From assembly GCF_900113955.1 (NCBI RefSeq), contig NZ_FORH01000004.1:124001-188000 (forward strand): a stretch of DNA of 64,000 nt, in the 5' to 3' direction. A program made the translations under genes and the position numbers. The stretch is from Celeribacter neptunius (GTDB taxonomy: Bacteria; Pseudomonadota; Alphaproteobacteria; Rhodobacterales; Rhodobacteraceae). A model generated the notes under the pieces. That model had not been told where the DNA came from and made no database searches. It worked only from the letters and a program-made list of their open reading frames with translations. Shown here piece after piece: positions 15,103 to 25,850 of this stretch (within the stretch, counting starts at the first letter, position 1; each line of letters opens with the position of its first letter).

Positions 15103-16416
15103 ATGTCTGGTATTCCGCACGACCATTACGAACCGAAGACCGGTATTGAAAAGGCGATCAATTCCCGCCTGCCGATCATCGGCCTGATCTATGACACGCT
15201 CATGATCCCGACCCCCAAGAACCTCAACTGGATGTGGATCTGGGGCATCGTCCTTGCCTTCTGTCTCGGACTTCAGATCGTCACCGGCATCGTCCTGGTG
15301 ATGCATTACACGCCGCAGGTCGACCTGGCCTTTGCCTCGGTCGAACATATCATGCGTGACGTGAACGGCGGCCATATGCTGCGCTACCTGCACGCCAATG
15401 GCGCGTCGCTGTTCTTCTTTGCCGTCTATCTCCATATCTTCCGCGGTCTCTACTACGGCTCCTACAAGACGCCGCGCGAGATCACATGGATCATCGGCAT
15501 GATCATCTATCTGCTGATGATGGCCACCGGTTTCATGGGCTATGTTCTGCCCTGGGGTCAGATGTCCTTCTGGGGCGCGACCGTGATCACCGGCCTGTTC
15601 GGCGCCATCCCGTTCATCGGCGAGCCGATCCAGACCTGGCTTCTGGGCGGGCCGGCCGTGGACAATGCCACGCTGAACCGCTTCTTCTCGCTGCACTACC
15701 TGCTGCCCTTCGTGATCGCGGGTCTGGTGATCGTCCACATCTGGGCCTTCCACCACACCGGCAACAACAACCCGGCGGGTATCGATGTGCGCAAAGGCTC
15801 GAAAGCCGAAGCCGAGAAAGACACCCTGCCGTTCTGGCCGTATTTCGTGATCAAGGATCTCTTTGCCCTGGGCATCGTCCTGATCGGGTTCTTCGCGGTT
15901 GTCGGCTTCATGCCGAACTTCCTCGGCCACCCGGACAACTATATCGAAGCCAACCCGCTCTCGACCCCGGCACATATCGTGCCTGAATGGTACTTCCTGC
16001 CGTTCTACGCGATCCTGCGGGCCTTCACCGCGGATGTCTGGGCCGTGCAAGCCGTGTCCTTCCTCACCGGCGGCATCGTCGATGCGAAGTTCTTCGGTGT
16101 GCTGGCGATGTTCGGTGCGATCATCGCAATGGCTCTGGTTCCCTGGCTGGACACCTCTTCGGTGCGCTCCGGCAAATACCGCCCGAGCTTCAAATGGTGG
16201 TTCTGGCTGCTGGCCGTGGACTTCGTCGTGTTGATGTGGGTTGGCGCCATGCCGACCGATGGCATCTACCCGTATATCTCGCTGATCGGTGCGACCTACT
16301 GGTTCGCCTACTTCTTCGTGATCCTGCCGCTTCTGGGCGTGATCGAGAAACCGGCGCCGTTGCCGGCCACGATCGAAGAAGATTTCGCGTCGCATTACCC
16401 CGGCGCGGCTGAGTGA
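15103..16416 (+). CDS. petB: Cytochrome b of the bc1 complex
   Basis: The 437-aa protein is the membrane core of the bc1 complex, binding two b-hemes and both quinone sites. Eight transmembrane segments can be traced. [14 protein letters not shown] marks the Qo-site PEWY loop, and [19 protein letters not shown] is the conserved cd region. AGGGAGGAACTT provides a strong ribosome site. The length fits Rhodobacter-type cytochrome b. petC starts 17 nt beyond its stop. Confidence 0.98.
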   Translation: MSGIPHDHYEPKTGIEKAINSRLPIIGLIYDTLMIPTPKNLNWMWIWGIVLAFCLGLQIVTGIVLVMHYTPQVDLAFASVEHIMRDVNGGHMLRYLHANGASLFFFAVYLHIFRGLYYGSYKTPREITWIIGMIIYLLMMATGFMGYVLPWGQMSFWGATVITGLFGAIPFIGEPIQTWLLGGPAVDNATLNRFFSLHYLLPFVIAGLVIVHIWAFHHTGNNNPAGIDVRKGSKAEAEKDTLPFWPYFVIKDLFALGIVLIGFFAVVGFMPNFLGHPDNYIEANPLSTPAHIVPEWYFLPFYAILRAFTADVWAVQAVSFLTGGIVDAKFFGVLAMFGAIIAMALVPWLDTSSVRSGKYRPSFKWWFWLLAVDFVVLMWVGAMPTDGIYPYISLIGATYWFAYFFVILPLLGVIEKPAPLPATIEEDFASHYPGAAE

Positions 16417-16433
16417 GAAAGGAAACAGGGACT

Positions 16434-17246
16434 ATGATCAAGCAACTTACCCTCTCCGCCCTCACCGTTCTGGGCCTGACCGCTGGCGCGATGGCATCCG
16501 AAGGCGGCAGCACCCATGACGTGGACTTCTCCTTCGAAGGCCCGTTCGGCAAATACGACCAGATGCAGCTTCAGCGCGGCCTTCAGGTCTACACCGAAGT
16601 GTGTTCGGCCTGTCACGGCATGAAATTCGTGCCGATCCGGACGCTTGCCGATGAAGGTGGCCCGCAGCTCCCCGCGGAGCAGGTCCGTGCCTATGCGGCC
16701 CAGTTCGCGGTGAATGACGAAGCCTCGAACATGCATCTCTTCGACTATGACGAAGGCGCTGCGCGGCCGTTGACCGAGAATGACCATTTCCCGGCCAACA
16801 ATTCGCAGAACGCGCCGGACCTGTCGCTGATGGCGAAGGCCCGCGCGGGGTTCCACGGACCCTACGGCACCGGGATCAACCAGTTCGTCAAAGGCATTGG
16901 TGGCCCCGAGCACATCGTCGCCATCCTGACCGGCTACACCGGTGAGGAGAAGACCGAAGCCGGCACCACCTATTACGAGAACACCGCGTTTTCGACCGGC
17001 TGGATCGCCATGGCCCCGCCGCTCTACGGTGAGGACGTGGAATATGCCGACGGCCATTCCAACGAGATCCACCACGAGGCCGAAGACGTCGCGGCCTTCC
17101 TGATGTGGGCCGCCGAGCCGAAGATGATGGCGCGCAAGAAAGCCGGCTTTGTCGCCGTGGCCTTCCTTGTCGTCCTCACCTCGCTTCTGTTCCTGACGAA
17201 CAAGAAGCTCTGGGCGCCGCACAAAGGCAAAAAGACCACGCTCTGA
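16434..17246 (+). CDS. petC: Cytochrome c1
   Basis: The 270-aa protein has a signal peptide ([15 protein letters not shown] to AMAS), a heme-c site CSACH (Cys57, Cys60, His61), and a distal Met ligand in [12 protein letters not shown]-terminal anchor ([15 protein letters not shown]) holds it to the membrane with the heme domain in the periplasm. The start at 16434 follows AAGGAAACAGGGACT; an earlier in-frame codon at 16413 lies within the petB stop region. Last gene of petABC, followed by a terminator. Confidence 0.97.
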   Translation: MIKQLTLSALTVLGLTAGAMASEGGSTHDVDFSFEGPFGKYDQMQLQRGLQVYTEVCSACHGMKFVPIRTLADEGGPQLPAEQVRAYAAQFAVNDEASNMHLFDYDEGAARPLTENDHFPANNSQNAPDLSLMAKARAGFHGPYGTGINQFVKGIGGPEHIVAILTGYTGEEKTEAGTTYYENTAFSTGWIAMAPPLYGEDVEYADGHSNEIHHEAEDVAAFLMWAAEPKMMARKKAGFVAVAFLVVLTSLLFLTNKKLWAPHKGKKTTL

Positions 17247-17269
17247 GTGAGCTCAGTCTGACCAAACAG

Positions 17270-17301
17270 AAAGCGCCCCGGTTCCGCCGGGGCGCTTTTT
17301 T
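17270..17301 (+). terminator. Terminator of petABC
   Basis: AAGCGCCCCGG pairs with CCGGGGCGCTT around TTCCG, followed by a T run. It lies between the convergent petC and thiQ and could serve both. Confidence 0.92.
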
Positions 17302-17323
17302 CATGCGAGGAGCATTGCCGGGC

Positions 17324-18034
17324 TCAGCTGCCGAGATAGTCCGTCAAACCCTGCGGCGGATCGGCCTTCATTTCGGCCCAGACGCGCGGCGGCTGGCAGA
17401 GGCCACCCTCGACCCAGATCACCAGATCGGCGAAGCGATCCACGTCGGCAATGTCATGGGTGACCATCAGCATGGTGGCAGACAGCCGGTCGGAGACCTG
17501 GATCGCCTGATCGATCATCTCGCCGCGCATGGCCGGCCCCAGGGCCGAAAACGGCTCGTCCAGGAGGATCAGCGGCTTTTCCTGCACCAGCACACGCGCG
17601 AGCGCCACACGGCTCTGCTGCCCGCCCGAAAGCTCGCCCGGACGACGCGCCTCCATGCCTGACAGGCCGACCGCCGCCAGCGCCTCGGCAACCCGTGCTT
17701 TCTCCGCGCGGCTCAGGCGCAGATTGGGACGGATGCCCAGCCCGACATTCTCGGCCGCCGTCATATGCGAAAACAGATTGTTGTCCTGAAACAGATGCGC
17801 GATCGGGCGTTGATGCGGCAGGGCCCGGGTCATGTCCCGCCCCTGCCAGCGGATCGCCCCCCGATCCGGCGCTTCGAACCCGCCGATCAGCGATAGAAGC
17901 GTGGATTTCCCGGCGCCGGACGGGCCAATCACCGCGACGCGCTTGCCCACCGGAATGGTGAAATCGGCAGAGAGGGTGAAGTCGCCAAAGCTCGGATCCC
18001 CCTGTGTCAGGCTCAGATGATCGAATTCAAGCAC
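17324..18034 (-). CDS. thiQ: Thiamine ABC transporter ATP-binding protein
   Basis: The 236-aa ABC ATPase energises thiamine/TPP import with ThiB and ThiP. It shows Walker A GPSGAGKST, signature LSGGQQSRVALAR, Walker B LILLDEP and the switch His in MVTHD. The GTG start at 18034 is chosen because it gives the usual ThiQ N-terminus (VLEFDHLSL) and overlaps the thiP stop by 8 nt; an ATG at 18055 is an alternative. Third gene of the riboswitch-controlled thiBPQ operon. Confidence 0.93.
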   Translation of the reverse strand: MLEFDHLSLTQGDPSFGDFTLSADFTIPVGKRVAVIGPSGAGKSTLLSLIGGFEAPDRGAIRWQGRDMTRALPHQRPIAHLFQDNNLFSHMTAAENVGLGIRPNLRLSRAEKARVAEALAAVGLSGMEARRPGELSGGQQSRVALARVLVQEKPLILLDEPFSALGPAMRGEMIDQAIQVSDRLSATMLMVTHDIADVDRFADLVIWVEGGLCQPPRVWAEMKADPPQGLTDYLGS

Positions 18035-19583
18035 GGCGGCGCCCCCAGAGATCAAAGATGTAGAACAGGCTCAGGCTCAGCCCCAGAAGCAGCAAGGCCG
18101 CCCCCATGGCCTGATCCATACGGTATGACCCCATGAGTCGGTAGATCTGCAGTGGCAGGGTCGCCGCCTCGGGGCGGGCGAACAGGGTGATGACCCCGAG
18201 ATCCCCCATCGAGAGCGCCGCCGCCAGACCCGCGGAAAACCCGATCGGGGCCTTGAGCCGTGGCAGAGTCACCAGCCGCAGCCGCGCCCAGCCGGTCAGA
18301 CCGAGACTGTCGGAGAGGCGGCCATAATCCCGCTCGACAGCCGCCAGCGCCGGGCTCAGCGCGCGCAGGATGAAGGGCAGGGACATCACCGCATTGACCA
18401 AGGCGGTGATCAGGAGCGCCCACTCCGCCGGATCGGTCACGGCGAACAGGACGATATAGAGGCCGGTGCCCATCACCAGCGGCGAAGCGGCGATGGAGGA
18501 CATGCCGATCACCTCCAATCCACGCCAGCGCAGGGCCGACAGCGCGAGCGCGAGCGACAAGAGGATCGCCAGACCGGCAGAACCCAGAGCGGTTGCGAGC
18601 GAGCGCAGCGCGGCGGACCAGACGGAAGCCGGCAGATCCGAGATCCCCGCCGTGCCCCGGAGGAGGATCGCCAGGAGCGGCGTCAAAAGGAACAGGCTGA
18701 CCGTCCCGATCCAGAACAGATCAAATGCGAGACCGCGGATCGTGCGGGCATCGAAGCGCTGCACCACCCGGTCCAACCCGCCCTGCCCCATTTGCGGCAC
18801 ACGAAATCTGAGCGAGGTCAACGCAGCCACGACGCAGATCAACACCTGAATCAGTGCCAGAAGCGAGGCTTTGCCCAGGTTGAAATCGTATCGAAACGCT
18901 TCGTAGATCGCGAGCTCCACCGTGGTCGCTTTTGGCCCGCCGCCAAAGGTCAGGGCCACGGCGAATGAGGTCGTGCAAATGAGAAAGATCACCGTGAAAG
19001 CCCCCGGCACGATCTCTTTCAGCATCGGCAGCTCGATATGACGAAAGATGTCGCCGGGGGCGAAATGCAGCGCCGAAGCCAGCCGAAACCGCTCCGCCGG
19101 GATCGCGCCCCAACCTTGCAATAGAAGCCGGGTTGCCAGCGGCAGGTTGAAGAACACATGCGCCAGTACGACGCCATGAAATCCGTAGATCGAAATCGGC
19201 TCTAATCCGGCCCAACTTAGCAAAACCGAGACAAAACCCGTCTTGCCGAACACGGCGGTCAGACCGAGGATCGCAACGATGGTCGGCAGGATGAAAGGCG
19301 CCCCCAGAAGGGTGATCAAGAGACCCCGCCCCGGGAAGCTCCGGCGCGCCAGCGCGCGTGCGGCGGGGATGGCGAAGAGCACGGAAAGCGCGGCGGAGAG
19401 CGCCGCCTGCACCACGGTGAAACGCACCGCCAGCCAGTCGAAACGCGAGAGGGCAGAGAAGCTTTCCGCCCGCAAGGCCACGGCGCCCAATGTGCCGAGG
19501 CTCAGGGCGGCGACAAGCGCCGCCGCGAGAAGCCCCGGCCAGAGCGACCGAAGGCGGTTTATTGCGAAAACGCGCTGCGCCAT
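18027..19583 (-). CDS. thiP: Thiamine ABC transporter permease
   Basis: The 518-aa protein is a fused double permease with about 12 membrane segments and two binding-protein-dependent transport modules, as in ThiP. The first module ends near residue 260; the second carries an EAA-like loop around RDYGRLSDSLGL. Its start overlaps the thiB end by 25 nt, and its stop overlaps the thiQ start, indicating tight coupling in the operon. Confidence 0.94.
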   Translation of the reverse strand: MAQRVFAINRLRSLWPGLLAAALVAALSLGTLGAVALRAESFSALSRFDWLAVRFTVVQAALSAALSVLFAIPAARALARRSFPGRGLLITLLGAPFILPTIVAILGLTAVFGKTGFVSVLLSWAGLEPISIYGFHGVVLAHVFFNLPLATRLLLQGWGAIPAERFRLASALHFAPGDIFRHIELPMLKEIVPGAFTVIFLICTTSFAVALTFGGGPKATTVELAIYEAFRYDFNLGKASLLALIQVLICVVAALTSLRFRVPQMGQGGLDRVVQRFDARTIRGLAFDLFWIGTVSLFLLTPLLAILLRGTAGISDLPASVWSAALRSLATALGSAGLAILLSLALALSALRWRGLEVIGMSSIAASPLVMGTGLYIVLFAVTDPAEWALLITALVNAVMSLPFILRALSPALAAVERDYGRLSDSLGLTGWARLRLVTLPRLKAPIGFSAGLAAALSMGDLGVITLFARPEAATLPLQIYRLMGSYRMDQAMGAALLLLGLSLSLFYIFDLWGRRRA

Positions 19584-20533
19584 TCGGTAATCGCCTCATC
19601 CCGCAGGGCGTCGGCCGCATCTTCATCCAGGAAGATCGCCTTTTCCGGGTAGTTGAGCTCCGAGAAGGCCTCCGGCCACTGGTCCTTCGGCAGGGCCGCC
19701 GGATAGGACCAGTTGGCGGTCGGAATGATTTCCTGGAAGGTCGGAGAGAGGATGAAGGCCATGAAGGCGTCGGCCAACTCCGGCTGATCGGTTCCGGCCA
19801 GTTTTGCGGCGGATTCGACCATGAAATAGTGGCCTTCCTCAAAAAGTGCCGCGGATTTCGTGTCGTCCTCTTCGGCGATGATGTGATAGGCGGGCGAGGT
19901 CGTGTAGCTCAGCACCATGTCCACCTCGCCATCGGTGAACAGACCATAGGCTTCGGACCAGCCCTTGGTCACCGTGGTGACCTTCGGCGCAAGCTTGGCC
20001 CAGGCGTCTTCTGCCTCATCGCCGAAGACTTCCCTGCCCCAGAGCACCAGGGCCAGCCCGGAGATCGAGGTCCGCGGGTCCTGGATGGCAATGGACCAAT
20101 CCTCGTCGGAATTCACCAGCTCATGGAAGGATTTCGGCGGGTTTTGGATCTTTGTATTGTCGTAGATGAAGGCCGTGTAAGACCAGTTGAACGGCAGGAA
20201 CGTGTCATCCGTCCAGTCGATCGGCAGGGTCAGGGGCGAAAGATCCTGACCATGCGGAGCGAAAAGCCCGGTCTCGCGGGCTTTTTTCATGACGTCGGAA
20301 TTGAAACCGATGGCCACGTCGGCCTTGGTGCGATCGCCCTCGAGCAAGAGCCGGGGCAGCAGGTCGCCGGTGACATATTCAATCTCGCACGCGCATTCGT
20401 CCTCGAAGGCCGCCTTGATCGCCGGACCCGGGCCCCATTCGGAGGCGAAATAATCGGGGGCATAGATGGTGAGAGGATCTGCTTGCGCAGTGGTTGCGGT
20501 CAGCAGCGCCGCAAATGTAAGTCCATATTTCAT
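19559..20533 (-). CDS. thiB: Thiamine-binding periplasmic protein
   Basis: The 324-aa solute-binding protein begins with the signal peptide MKYGLTFAALLTATTAQA. The mature part (IYAPDYFASEWGPGPAIKAAFE, then TGDLLPRLLLEGDRTKADV) matches the thiamine-binding branch of the iron/thiamine/polyamine family. The start at 20533 follows GGAGCGAGCC; an in-frame ATG at 20545 is upstream of that site. A TPP riboswitch lies in its leader. Confidence 0.94.
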   Translation of the reverse strand: MKYGLTFAALLTATTAQADPLTIYAPDYFASEWGPGPAIKAAFEDECACEIEYVTGDLLPRLLLEGDRTKADVAIGFNSDVMKKARETGLFAPHGQDLSPLTLPIDWTDDTFLPFNWSYTAFIYDNTKIQNPPKSFHELVNSDEDWSIAIQDPRTSISGLALVLWGREVFGDEAEDAWAKLAPKVTTVTKGWSEAYGLFTDGEVDMVLSYTTSPAYHIIAEEDDTKSAALFEEGHYFMVESAAKLAGTDQPELADAFMAFILSPTFQEIIPTANWSYPAALPKDQWPEAFSELNYPEKAIFLDEDAADALRDEAITEWRSAFSQ

Positions 20534-20603
20534 GGCTCGCTCCATATGACATGGGCGAAGAAAAAGGGCAGCGGGTCTGCAAGGATAAGCCAGATCAGCC
20601 GAT

Positions 20604-20696
20604 ACCTTCCCTCCGCCGGTGTTAGCCGGTTCAGGTTCAACGGGTTCGCATGGCGCATCTCAGCCGTGTCGGGCACGGGCACCCCGAGGTGAGGGC
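20604..20696 (-). promoter_or_regulatory. TPP riboswitch (THI element) of thiBPQ
   Basis: On the minus strand the leader contains CTCGGGGTGCC, GGCTGAGATG, ACCCGTTGAACCTGA and CACCGGCGGAGGGAAGG in the order of the THI-box core. It ends about 70 nt before the thiB ATG. Binding of thiamine pyrophosphate is expected to lower thiBPQ expression, probably at translation initiation; no clear intrinsic terminator follows the aptamer. Confidence 0.96.
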
Positions 20697-20785
20697 CAAC
20701 TTAGCGTGGATTTCGTGCGGTGCAAGACCCGGTCTTTTCGAAGCGGCCCGGAGAGGTTATGGAGAGACGATCAGGGAGACGCCAT

Positions 20786-21886
20786 ATGAGCATGAACACA
20801 TTCGGACATCTTTTCCGCTTCACCACCTGGGGGGAAAGCCACGGCCCCGCTTTGGGCGCGACCGTCGATGGCTGCCCGCCCGGCGTGGAGATCAATGAAG
20901 AGATGCTTCAGGTCTGGCTCGACAAGCGCAAACCCGGCACCTCCAAGTTCACCACCCAGCGGCGCGAACCCGATCAGGTGGAAATCCTCTCGGGCGTGTT
21001 CGAGGGCAAGACCACCGGCACACCGATCCAGCTGATGATCCGCAACACCGATCAGCGCTCCAAGGATTATGGCGAGATTGCCCAGGCCTTCCGCCCGGGT
21101 CACGCCGACATCACCTATTACCAGAAATACGGCATTCGCGATTATCGCGGCGGTGGCCGGTCTTCGGCGCGCGAGACCGCGGCACGGGTCGCCGCCGGCG
21201 GCATCGCCCGGGCGGTTTTGGCCGAATTCGTGCCTGATCTCGAGATCAAAGGCTATATGACCCAGATCGGTCCGCATGGCATCGAGGGCGCACGCGACAT
21301 GGCGGAGATCGACAACAACCCATTCTGGGTGCCCTCGGCCAAGACGGCGGAGACCTGGGCCGACTACCTCGGCGAGATCCGCAAAAAAGGCTCGTCGGTG
21401 GGCGCGATTGTCGAGATCACCGCCAAAGGTGCCCCGGCCGGGCTCGGCGCGCCGATCTATGCCAAGTTGGACACGGATCTCGCCGCGGCGATGATGTCGA
21501 TCAACGCGGTGAAAGCGGTCGAGATCGGTGAGGGCATGAATGCCGCCTGTCTGACCGGCGAAGAGAATGCCGACGAGATGCGGATGGGGCCGAATGGACC
21601 TGAGTTCGGGTCTAATCACGCCGGCGGCATCCTTGGCGGGATTTCCACCGGGCAGGATCTGGTGGTGCGTTTCGCGGTGAAACCGACCTCGTCAATCCTG
21701 ACCCCGCGCAAGACCGTCACCAGATCGGGTGAGGACACCGATCTGATCACCAAGGGCCGCCATGATCCCTGCGTCGGCATTCGTGCCGTGCCGGTGGGCG
21801 AGGCGATGATGGCCTGTGTCATCCTCGATCACCTGCTGTTGCATCGTGGCCAGGTCGGCGAGGGGCTGCGCGGCAAAATTGGCTGA
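20786..21886 (+). CDS. aroC: Chorismate synthase
   Basis: The 366-aa enzyme makes chorismate from EPSP with reduced FMN, the last step of the shikimate pathway. [20 protein letters not shown] is the family N-terminus. [31 protein letters not shown] and [20 protein letters not shown] are the other signatures. The start at 20786 follows GGGAG; in-frame codons from 20720 precede the family start. An AEC transporter gene overlaps its 3' end. Confidence 0.97.
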   Translation: MSMNTFGHLFRFTTWGESHGPALGATVDGCPPGVEINEEMLQVWLDKRKPGTSKFTTQRREPDQVEILSGVFEGKTTGTPIQLMIRNTDQRSKDYGEIAQAFRPGHADITYYQKYGIRDYRGGGRSSARETAARVAAGGIARAVLAEFVPDLEIKGYMTQIGPHGIEGARDMAEIDNNPFWVPSAKTAETWADYLGEIRKKGSSVGAIVEITAKGAPAGLGAPIYAKLDTDLAAAMMSINAVKAVEIGEGMNAACLTGEENADEMRMGPNGPEFGSNHAGGILGGISTGQDLVVRFAVKPTSSILTPRKTVTRSGEDTDLITKGRHDPCVGIRAVPVGEAMMACVILDHLLLHRGQVGEGLRGKIG

Positions 21887-22832
21887 TATCCTCACCATTT
21901 TCGGGATCACTTTCCCGATTTTTGCCATGGTCGCGATCGGCTATGGCACGGTCGCCAAAGGCGTGTTTCGACCCAAGGACATGGGAGTCCTCGGCGGATG
22001 GGTGATGAATTTCGCCTTGCCGGCGCTGGTCTTTGGCGCGATCTCCTCACGCCCGATTTCCGAGGTGGTACATCCGGACTACATGGTCATCTATCTCCTG
22101 ACCGGGATTCTGACCGCCGGAATGACCTTTCTCTGGTTTTCCGTCAGCACCGACCCGAGCCGTCGGGGTGTGGCGATGATGATCTCTTATTGTCCGAACA
22201 CCGGGTTTATCGGCTACCCGATGTTTCTCATCCTGGCACCGGATCACGCAGGCATCATTCTGGCGATGAACTTCCTCGTGGAAAACATCATCTTCATCCC
22301 GCTCGCGATGATGGTGATTGATGCCGGCAAACCGCAGGATCAGCGCCAGAAGAATCTCATCCGACAATTTGCCGCCATGCTCAAAGGTCTGATCAAACGT
22401 CCCTTGATCATCGCCATCCTTCTCGGTTTCCTCATTTCCGCCATGGGCCTTAGCCTGCCGGAACCACTGCGCCATCTGATCCAGCTCATCGCCAATTCCG
22501 CTTCGGCCGTCGCCCTGTTCGTCATCGGCGGCTCTCTCGTGGGCCTGTCGTTTGAAGGCAATCTGCGGCTCGCCAGCCAGGCCGCTGTCGGCAAGCTGCT
22601 CGTCATGCCACTCTTCGCGGCCCTCGTTATGTTCGTGATGCAGCGCGCGGGCATCACGCTGGACCCGGATTTCCGCACAGCCGCTTTCGTTTCCGCAGCA
22701 CTTCCCACCATGGCTGTCGCGGCCATTTTCGCTCAGGAAGTCGGCCGTGGTGCATTGGCCTCCCTCTCGATCCTGATCAACACGCTCGGCGCTTTCATCA
22801 CACTCAACCTGGTGTTGCTTTTGGTGGTTTAG
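21879..22832 (+). CDS. AEC-family (auxin efflux carrier-like) transporter
   Basis: The 317-aa hydrophobic protein has about ten membrane segments with the AEC pattern: [17 protein letters not shown] near the N-terminus, [12 protein letters not shown], and an internal repeat ending in a C-terminal bundle. Bacterial members are often malonate or dicarboxylate exporters; the substrate here is unknown. The likely start is TTG at 21879, overlapping aroC by 8 nt; the ribosome site is weak, so this start is tentative. Probably co-transcribed with aroC. Confidence 0.8.
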   Translation: MADILTIFGITFPIFAMVAIGYGTVAKGVFRPKDMGVLGGWVMNFALPALVFGAISSRPISEVVHPDYMVIYLLTGILTAGMTFLWFSVSTDPSRRGVAMMISYCPNTGFIGYPMFLILAPDHAGIILAMNFLVENIIFIPLAMMVIDAGKPQDQRQKNLIRQFAAMLKGLIKRPLIIAILLGFLISAMGLSLPEPLRHLIQLIANSASAVALFVIGGSLVGLSFEGNLRLASQAAVGKLLVMPLFAALVMFVMQRAGITLDPDFRTAAFVSAALPTMAVAAIFAQEVGRGALASLSILINTLGAFITLNLVLLLVV

Positions 22833-22862
22833 AGCCGCTTTTTGATCCTGAACCCGCGCATG

Positions 22863-22890
22863 AAAAAAGGGCCGCCCAAGCGACCCTTTC
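22863..22890 (-). terminator. Terminator after the HU gene
   Basis: On the minus strand AAAGGGTCGC and GGCGGCCCTTTTTT form a stem-loop with a T run, 19 nt past the HU stop. It lies between the convergent AEC and HU genes. Confidence 0.8.
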
Positions 22891-22908
22891 TCAAACCAGG
22901 CGACCGGT

Positions 22909-23196
22909 TCAGCCGTTGACGCTGTCTTTCAGCGCTTTGGCGATGGTCATCTTGACGACCTTGTCCGCTTCTTTCTTCATCTGCGCGCCGGTCTGCGGGT
23001 TGCGAACCATACGCTCGGGGCGTTCACGGCAGTAGATTTTGCCAACACCCGGAAGGGTCACGGCACCACCGGCGGACACTTCTTTGGTGATGATGGCGGT
23101 GACAGCTTCGAGAGCGGCACCAGCGGATTTCTTGTCAGAACCCATCTCTTCTGCGAGTGCAGCCACGAGCTGGGTCTTGGTCATCGGTTTCGTCAT
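22909..23196 (-). CDS. HU-family DNA-binding protein
   Basis: The 95-aa histone-like protein has the HU/IHF fold: helical N-terminus MTKTQLVAALAEEMGSDKKS, GGAVTLPGVGKIY, and the arm region RPERMVRNPQTGAQM. It bends DNA non-specifically and helps organise the nucleoid. The start at MTKPMTKTQL follows GAGGAGTATACAGAC. It stands alone with its own terminator. Confidence 0.94.
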   Translation of the reverse strand: MTKPMTKTQLVAALAEEMGSDKKSAGAALEAVTAIITKEVSAGGAVTLPGVGKIYCRERPERMVRNPQTGAQMKKEADKVVKMTIAKALKDSVNG

Positions 23197-23330
23197 GTCT
23201 GTATACTCCTCGTACATCCCCCATGGATTAGGGGGTTATTGCGCATTTCTAAGCGAATATTGAGGGGCCGCACAACGCCTAGTGTAACGATCCAAGGCAT
23301 TTTCGCGCATTTTGGGCGAAAAAGCTCCGT

Positions 23331-24815
23331 TCAAAGGAAGGCAGTTTCCTCGAAAGAGCGCAATTTCCGGCTGTGAATGCGTTCGATCGGCATCTCACGC
23401 AGGATTTCCATCGACCGAATTCCGATCAGCAAATGCCGCGAGACCTGTGATTTGTAGAAATCCGAGGCCATGCCGGGCAGTTTCAGCTCGCCATGGAGCG
23501 GCTTGTCGGAGACGCATAGAAGCGTGCCATAGGGGACGCGGAAACGGAACCCGTTGGCGGCAATCGTGGCGCTTTCCATATCGAGTGCGATCGCCCGCGA
23601 TTGGCTCAGGCGTTGCACCGGGCCGGATTGGTCCCGGAGCTCCCAGTTGCGGTTGTCGATCGTCGCCACCGTGCCGGTGCGCATGATCCGTTTCAGATCG
23701 TAGCCACCCAGCTCGGTGATCTCCTCGACCGCCGCCTCGAGCGAGGTCTGGATCTCGGCCAGCGCCGGGATCGGCACCCAGACCGGCAAGTCATCGTCGA
23801 GCACATGGTCTTCGCGCAGATAGGCGTGGGCCAGAACGAAATCGCCCAAGCTCTGGGAATTGCGCAACCCGGCGCAATGGCCGACCATGATCCATGCATG
23901 CGGGCGCAGCACGGCGATATGGTCGGTCGCGGTTTTGGCATTCGACGGGCCGACGCCGATATTCACCAGGGTGATGCCGGAGCCATCTGCACGCTTGAGG
24001 TGATAGGTCGGCATCTGCGGCATTTTCGGCGAGGACGGGATCGCAGTGTCCGCATCGGTGATCTCGACATTACCGGTCGAGACAAAGCTCGTATAGCCGC
24101 TCGTCGGGTCGGCGAGCTGGGTACGGGCATAGGCCTCGAATTCCGACACGTAGAACTGGTAGTTGGTGAACAGCACATGGTTCTGGAAATGGCAGGCATC
24201 CGTCGCCGTGTAATGCGACAGGCGCGCCAGCGAGTAATCGATGCGCTGTGCGGTAAAGGGCGCAAGCGCGCCGGAGCCGTCCTCATGCGCATAACCGAAC
24301 CCGTTGACGATATCGTCATGGGTCGTGGTCAGATCCGGCACGTCGAAAATATCACGCAGCGGATAGGCCATGGCGCCTTCCTGCGGCACGGTGATATTCT
24401 CGTCATTGGCGACCGCGAAATGCACCGGCATCGGTGTTTGAGAGGCACCAATCTGCACCTCGACCCTATGGTTCTGGACGATCTGGGTGATCTGTTGTCG
24501 CAGGTAATTGCGGAACAGGTCGGGCCGGGTGATAGTGGTCGAATATTCACCGGGTTTCGCCACATGGCCAAAGGACAGGCGGCTGTCCATCGCGGCGTAG
24601 GATGTCGTGATCACCCGGATTTCGGGGTAAAAGGCCCGGTAGCGCGCCGTCGGCGTGTTGCCGCTGGCGATCCAGGAAAACTTTTCCGTCAGGAAAGAAC
24701 AGGCCTCGTCATAAAGCTCTTCGAGATAGGCGACCGCGGCGGCCGGGTCGGAAAACATCCGGGCCTCGCGCGCGATCGGTGTTTCAAGGGTCAGGCTGTT
24801 GAGCGCGTTATTCAT
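23331..24815 (-). CDS. amn: AMP nucleosidase
   Basis: The 494-aa enzyme splits AMP into adenine and ribose 5-phosphate. The N-terminal Amn-specific domain spans about residues 1-170. The C-terminal nucleoside-phosphorylase-fold domain includes NIGVGPSNAKTATDHIAVL, MVGHCAGLRNSQSLGDFVLA and ALDMESATIAANGFRFRVPY. The length equals E. coli Amn. AGAGGATATAAAA precedes the ATG. It is divergent from the SDR gene at 24951. Confidence 0.95.
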   Translation of the reverse strand: MNNALNSLTLETPIAREARMFSDPAAAVAYLEELYDEACSFLTEKFSWIASGNTPTARYRAFYPEIRVITTSYAAMDSRLSFGHVAKPGEYSTTITRPDLFRNYLRQQITQIVQNHRVEVQIGASQTPMPVHFAVANDENITVPQEGAMAYPLRDIFDVPDLTTTHDDIVNGFGYAHEDGSGALAPFTAQRIDYSLARLSHYTATDACHFQNHVLFTNYQFYVSEFEAYARTQLADPTSGYTSFVSTGNVEITDADTAIPSSPKMPQMPTYHLKRADGSGITLVNIGVGPSNAKTATDHIAVLRPHAWIMVGHCAGLRNSQSLGDFVLAHAYLREDHVLDDDLPVWVPIPALAEIQTSLEAAVEEITELGGYDLKRIMRTGTVATIDNRNWELRDQSGPVQRLSQSRAIALDMESATIAANGFRFRVPYGTLLCVSDKPLHGELKLPGMASDFYKSQVSRHLLIGIRSMEILREMPIERIHSRKLRSFEETAFL

Positions 24816-24950
24816 TTTTATATCCTCTGATCAGCTTGCGGATCTTCTTTGGCATCCCTGCTCATTTCCGCTTGTCATCTCGTGGTGACCTCGTCACTCA
24901 ATTGAGACCATGTCAGAGAAATGCGCAAGAGAGGCGACAGGGGGAAAGAA

Positions 24951-25850
24951 ATGACAGAGGCGAGATTGTTTTCCTTCGGCCACGGCTACAGCGCGCAGGC
25001 CCTCGCACAGCGCCTGATCGCGAAAGGCTGGACCGTTTTCGGCACCACGCGCCATGCGGAGAAAGCCGCCGCCATTGCGGCAACTGGCGTACAACCGGTC
25101 TGCCTCGAAACAGATCCAATTCCAGCGGAACTCGGCCAGGCGACGCATCTTTTGATCTCCGCCGCACCAGATGTGACACGCGACCACGACGTCGATCCGA
25201 TGCTCCGCGACTATCGCGAGGCGCTGATCGAGGCGGCCCCCAATCTGCAATGGGTGGGATATCTCTCGACCACGGGCGTCTATGGCGATCATGGCGGAGG
25301 CTGGGTGGAGGAGGACACGCCGCTCACCCCGAGCACGACACGCGGATCAGCCCGGGTGCGCGCCGAGGAAGAATGGCAGAGATTTGCGCAGGATTTGGGT
25401 CTGAATCTGTCGGTTTTTCGTCTCGCGGGCATCTATGGTCCCGGGCGCGGCCCCTTTGCCAAGGTGCGCGCCGGCACCGCCCGCCGGATCATCAAGACGG
25501 ATCAGGTGTTTTCCCGCATCCATGTCGAGGATATCGCTCAGGTGCTCGAAGCTTCGATGGAACGACCCGAGGACAGCGGGATCTATAATGTCTGCGACGA
25601 CCTGGCCGCCCCACCCGAAGATGTGATCGGTTACGCCGCCGAGCTACTCGGCTTGCCCATCCCACCGGCGGAAGATTTCGACACGGCCGAAATGAGCCCG
25701 ATGGCACGCAGTTTCTACGGCGAGAGCAAGAAGGTGCGCAACGACCGGATGAAACAAAACCTTGGGATCGAACTCATCTACCCGGATTACAAGAGCGGGC
25801 TGAAAGCGCTTCTTGCGCAGGATCAGGGTCTTATTTCAAAAGATCAATAG
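24951..25850 (+). CDS. SDR-family NAD(P)-dependent epimerase-like protein (YeeZ-like)
   Basis: The 299-aa protein has a Rossmann start (LFSFGHGYSAQALAQRL), STTGVYGDHGG with the Ser/Tyr region, and a typical extended-SDR C-terminus (IYNVCDDLAAPPEDVIGYAA). The glycine motif is the variant GHGYSA seen in YeeZ-type proteins. The substrate is unknown. The start at 24951 follows GGGGAAAGAA. Its 3' end overlaps the convergent MFS gene by 7 nt. Confidence 0.82.
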   Translation: MTEARLFSFGHGYSAQALAQRLIAKGWTVFGTTRHAEKAAAIAATGVQPVCLETDPIPAELGQATHLLISAAPDVTRDHDVDPMLRDYREALIEAAPNLQWVGYLSTTGVYGDHGGGWVEEDTPLTPSTTRGSARVRAEEEWQRFAQDLGLNLSVFRLAGIYGPGRGPFAKVRAGTARRIIKTDQVFSRIHVEDIAQVLEASMERPEDSGIYNVCDDLAAPPEDVIGYAAELLGLPIPPAEDFDTAEMSPMARSFYGESKKVRNDRMKQNLGIELIYPDYKSGLKALLAQDQGLISKDQ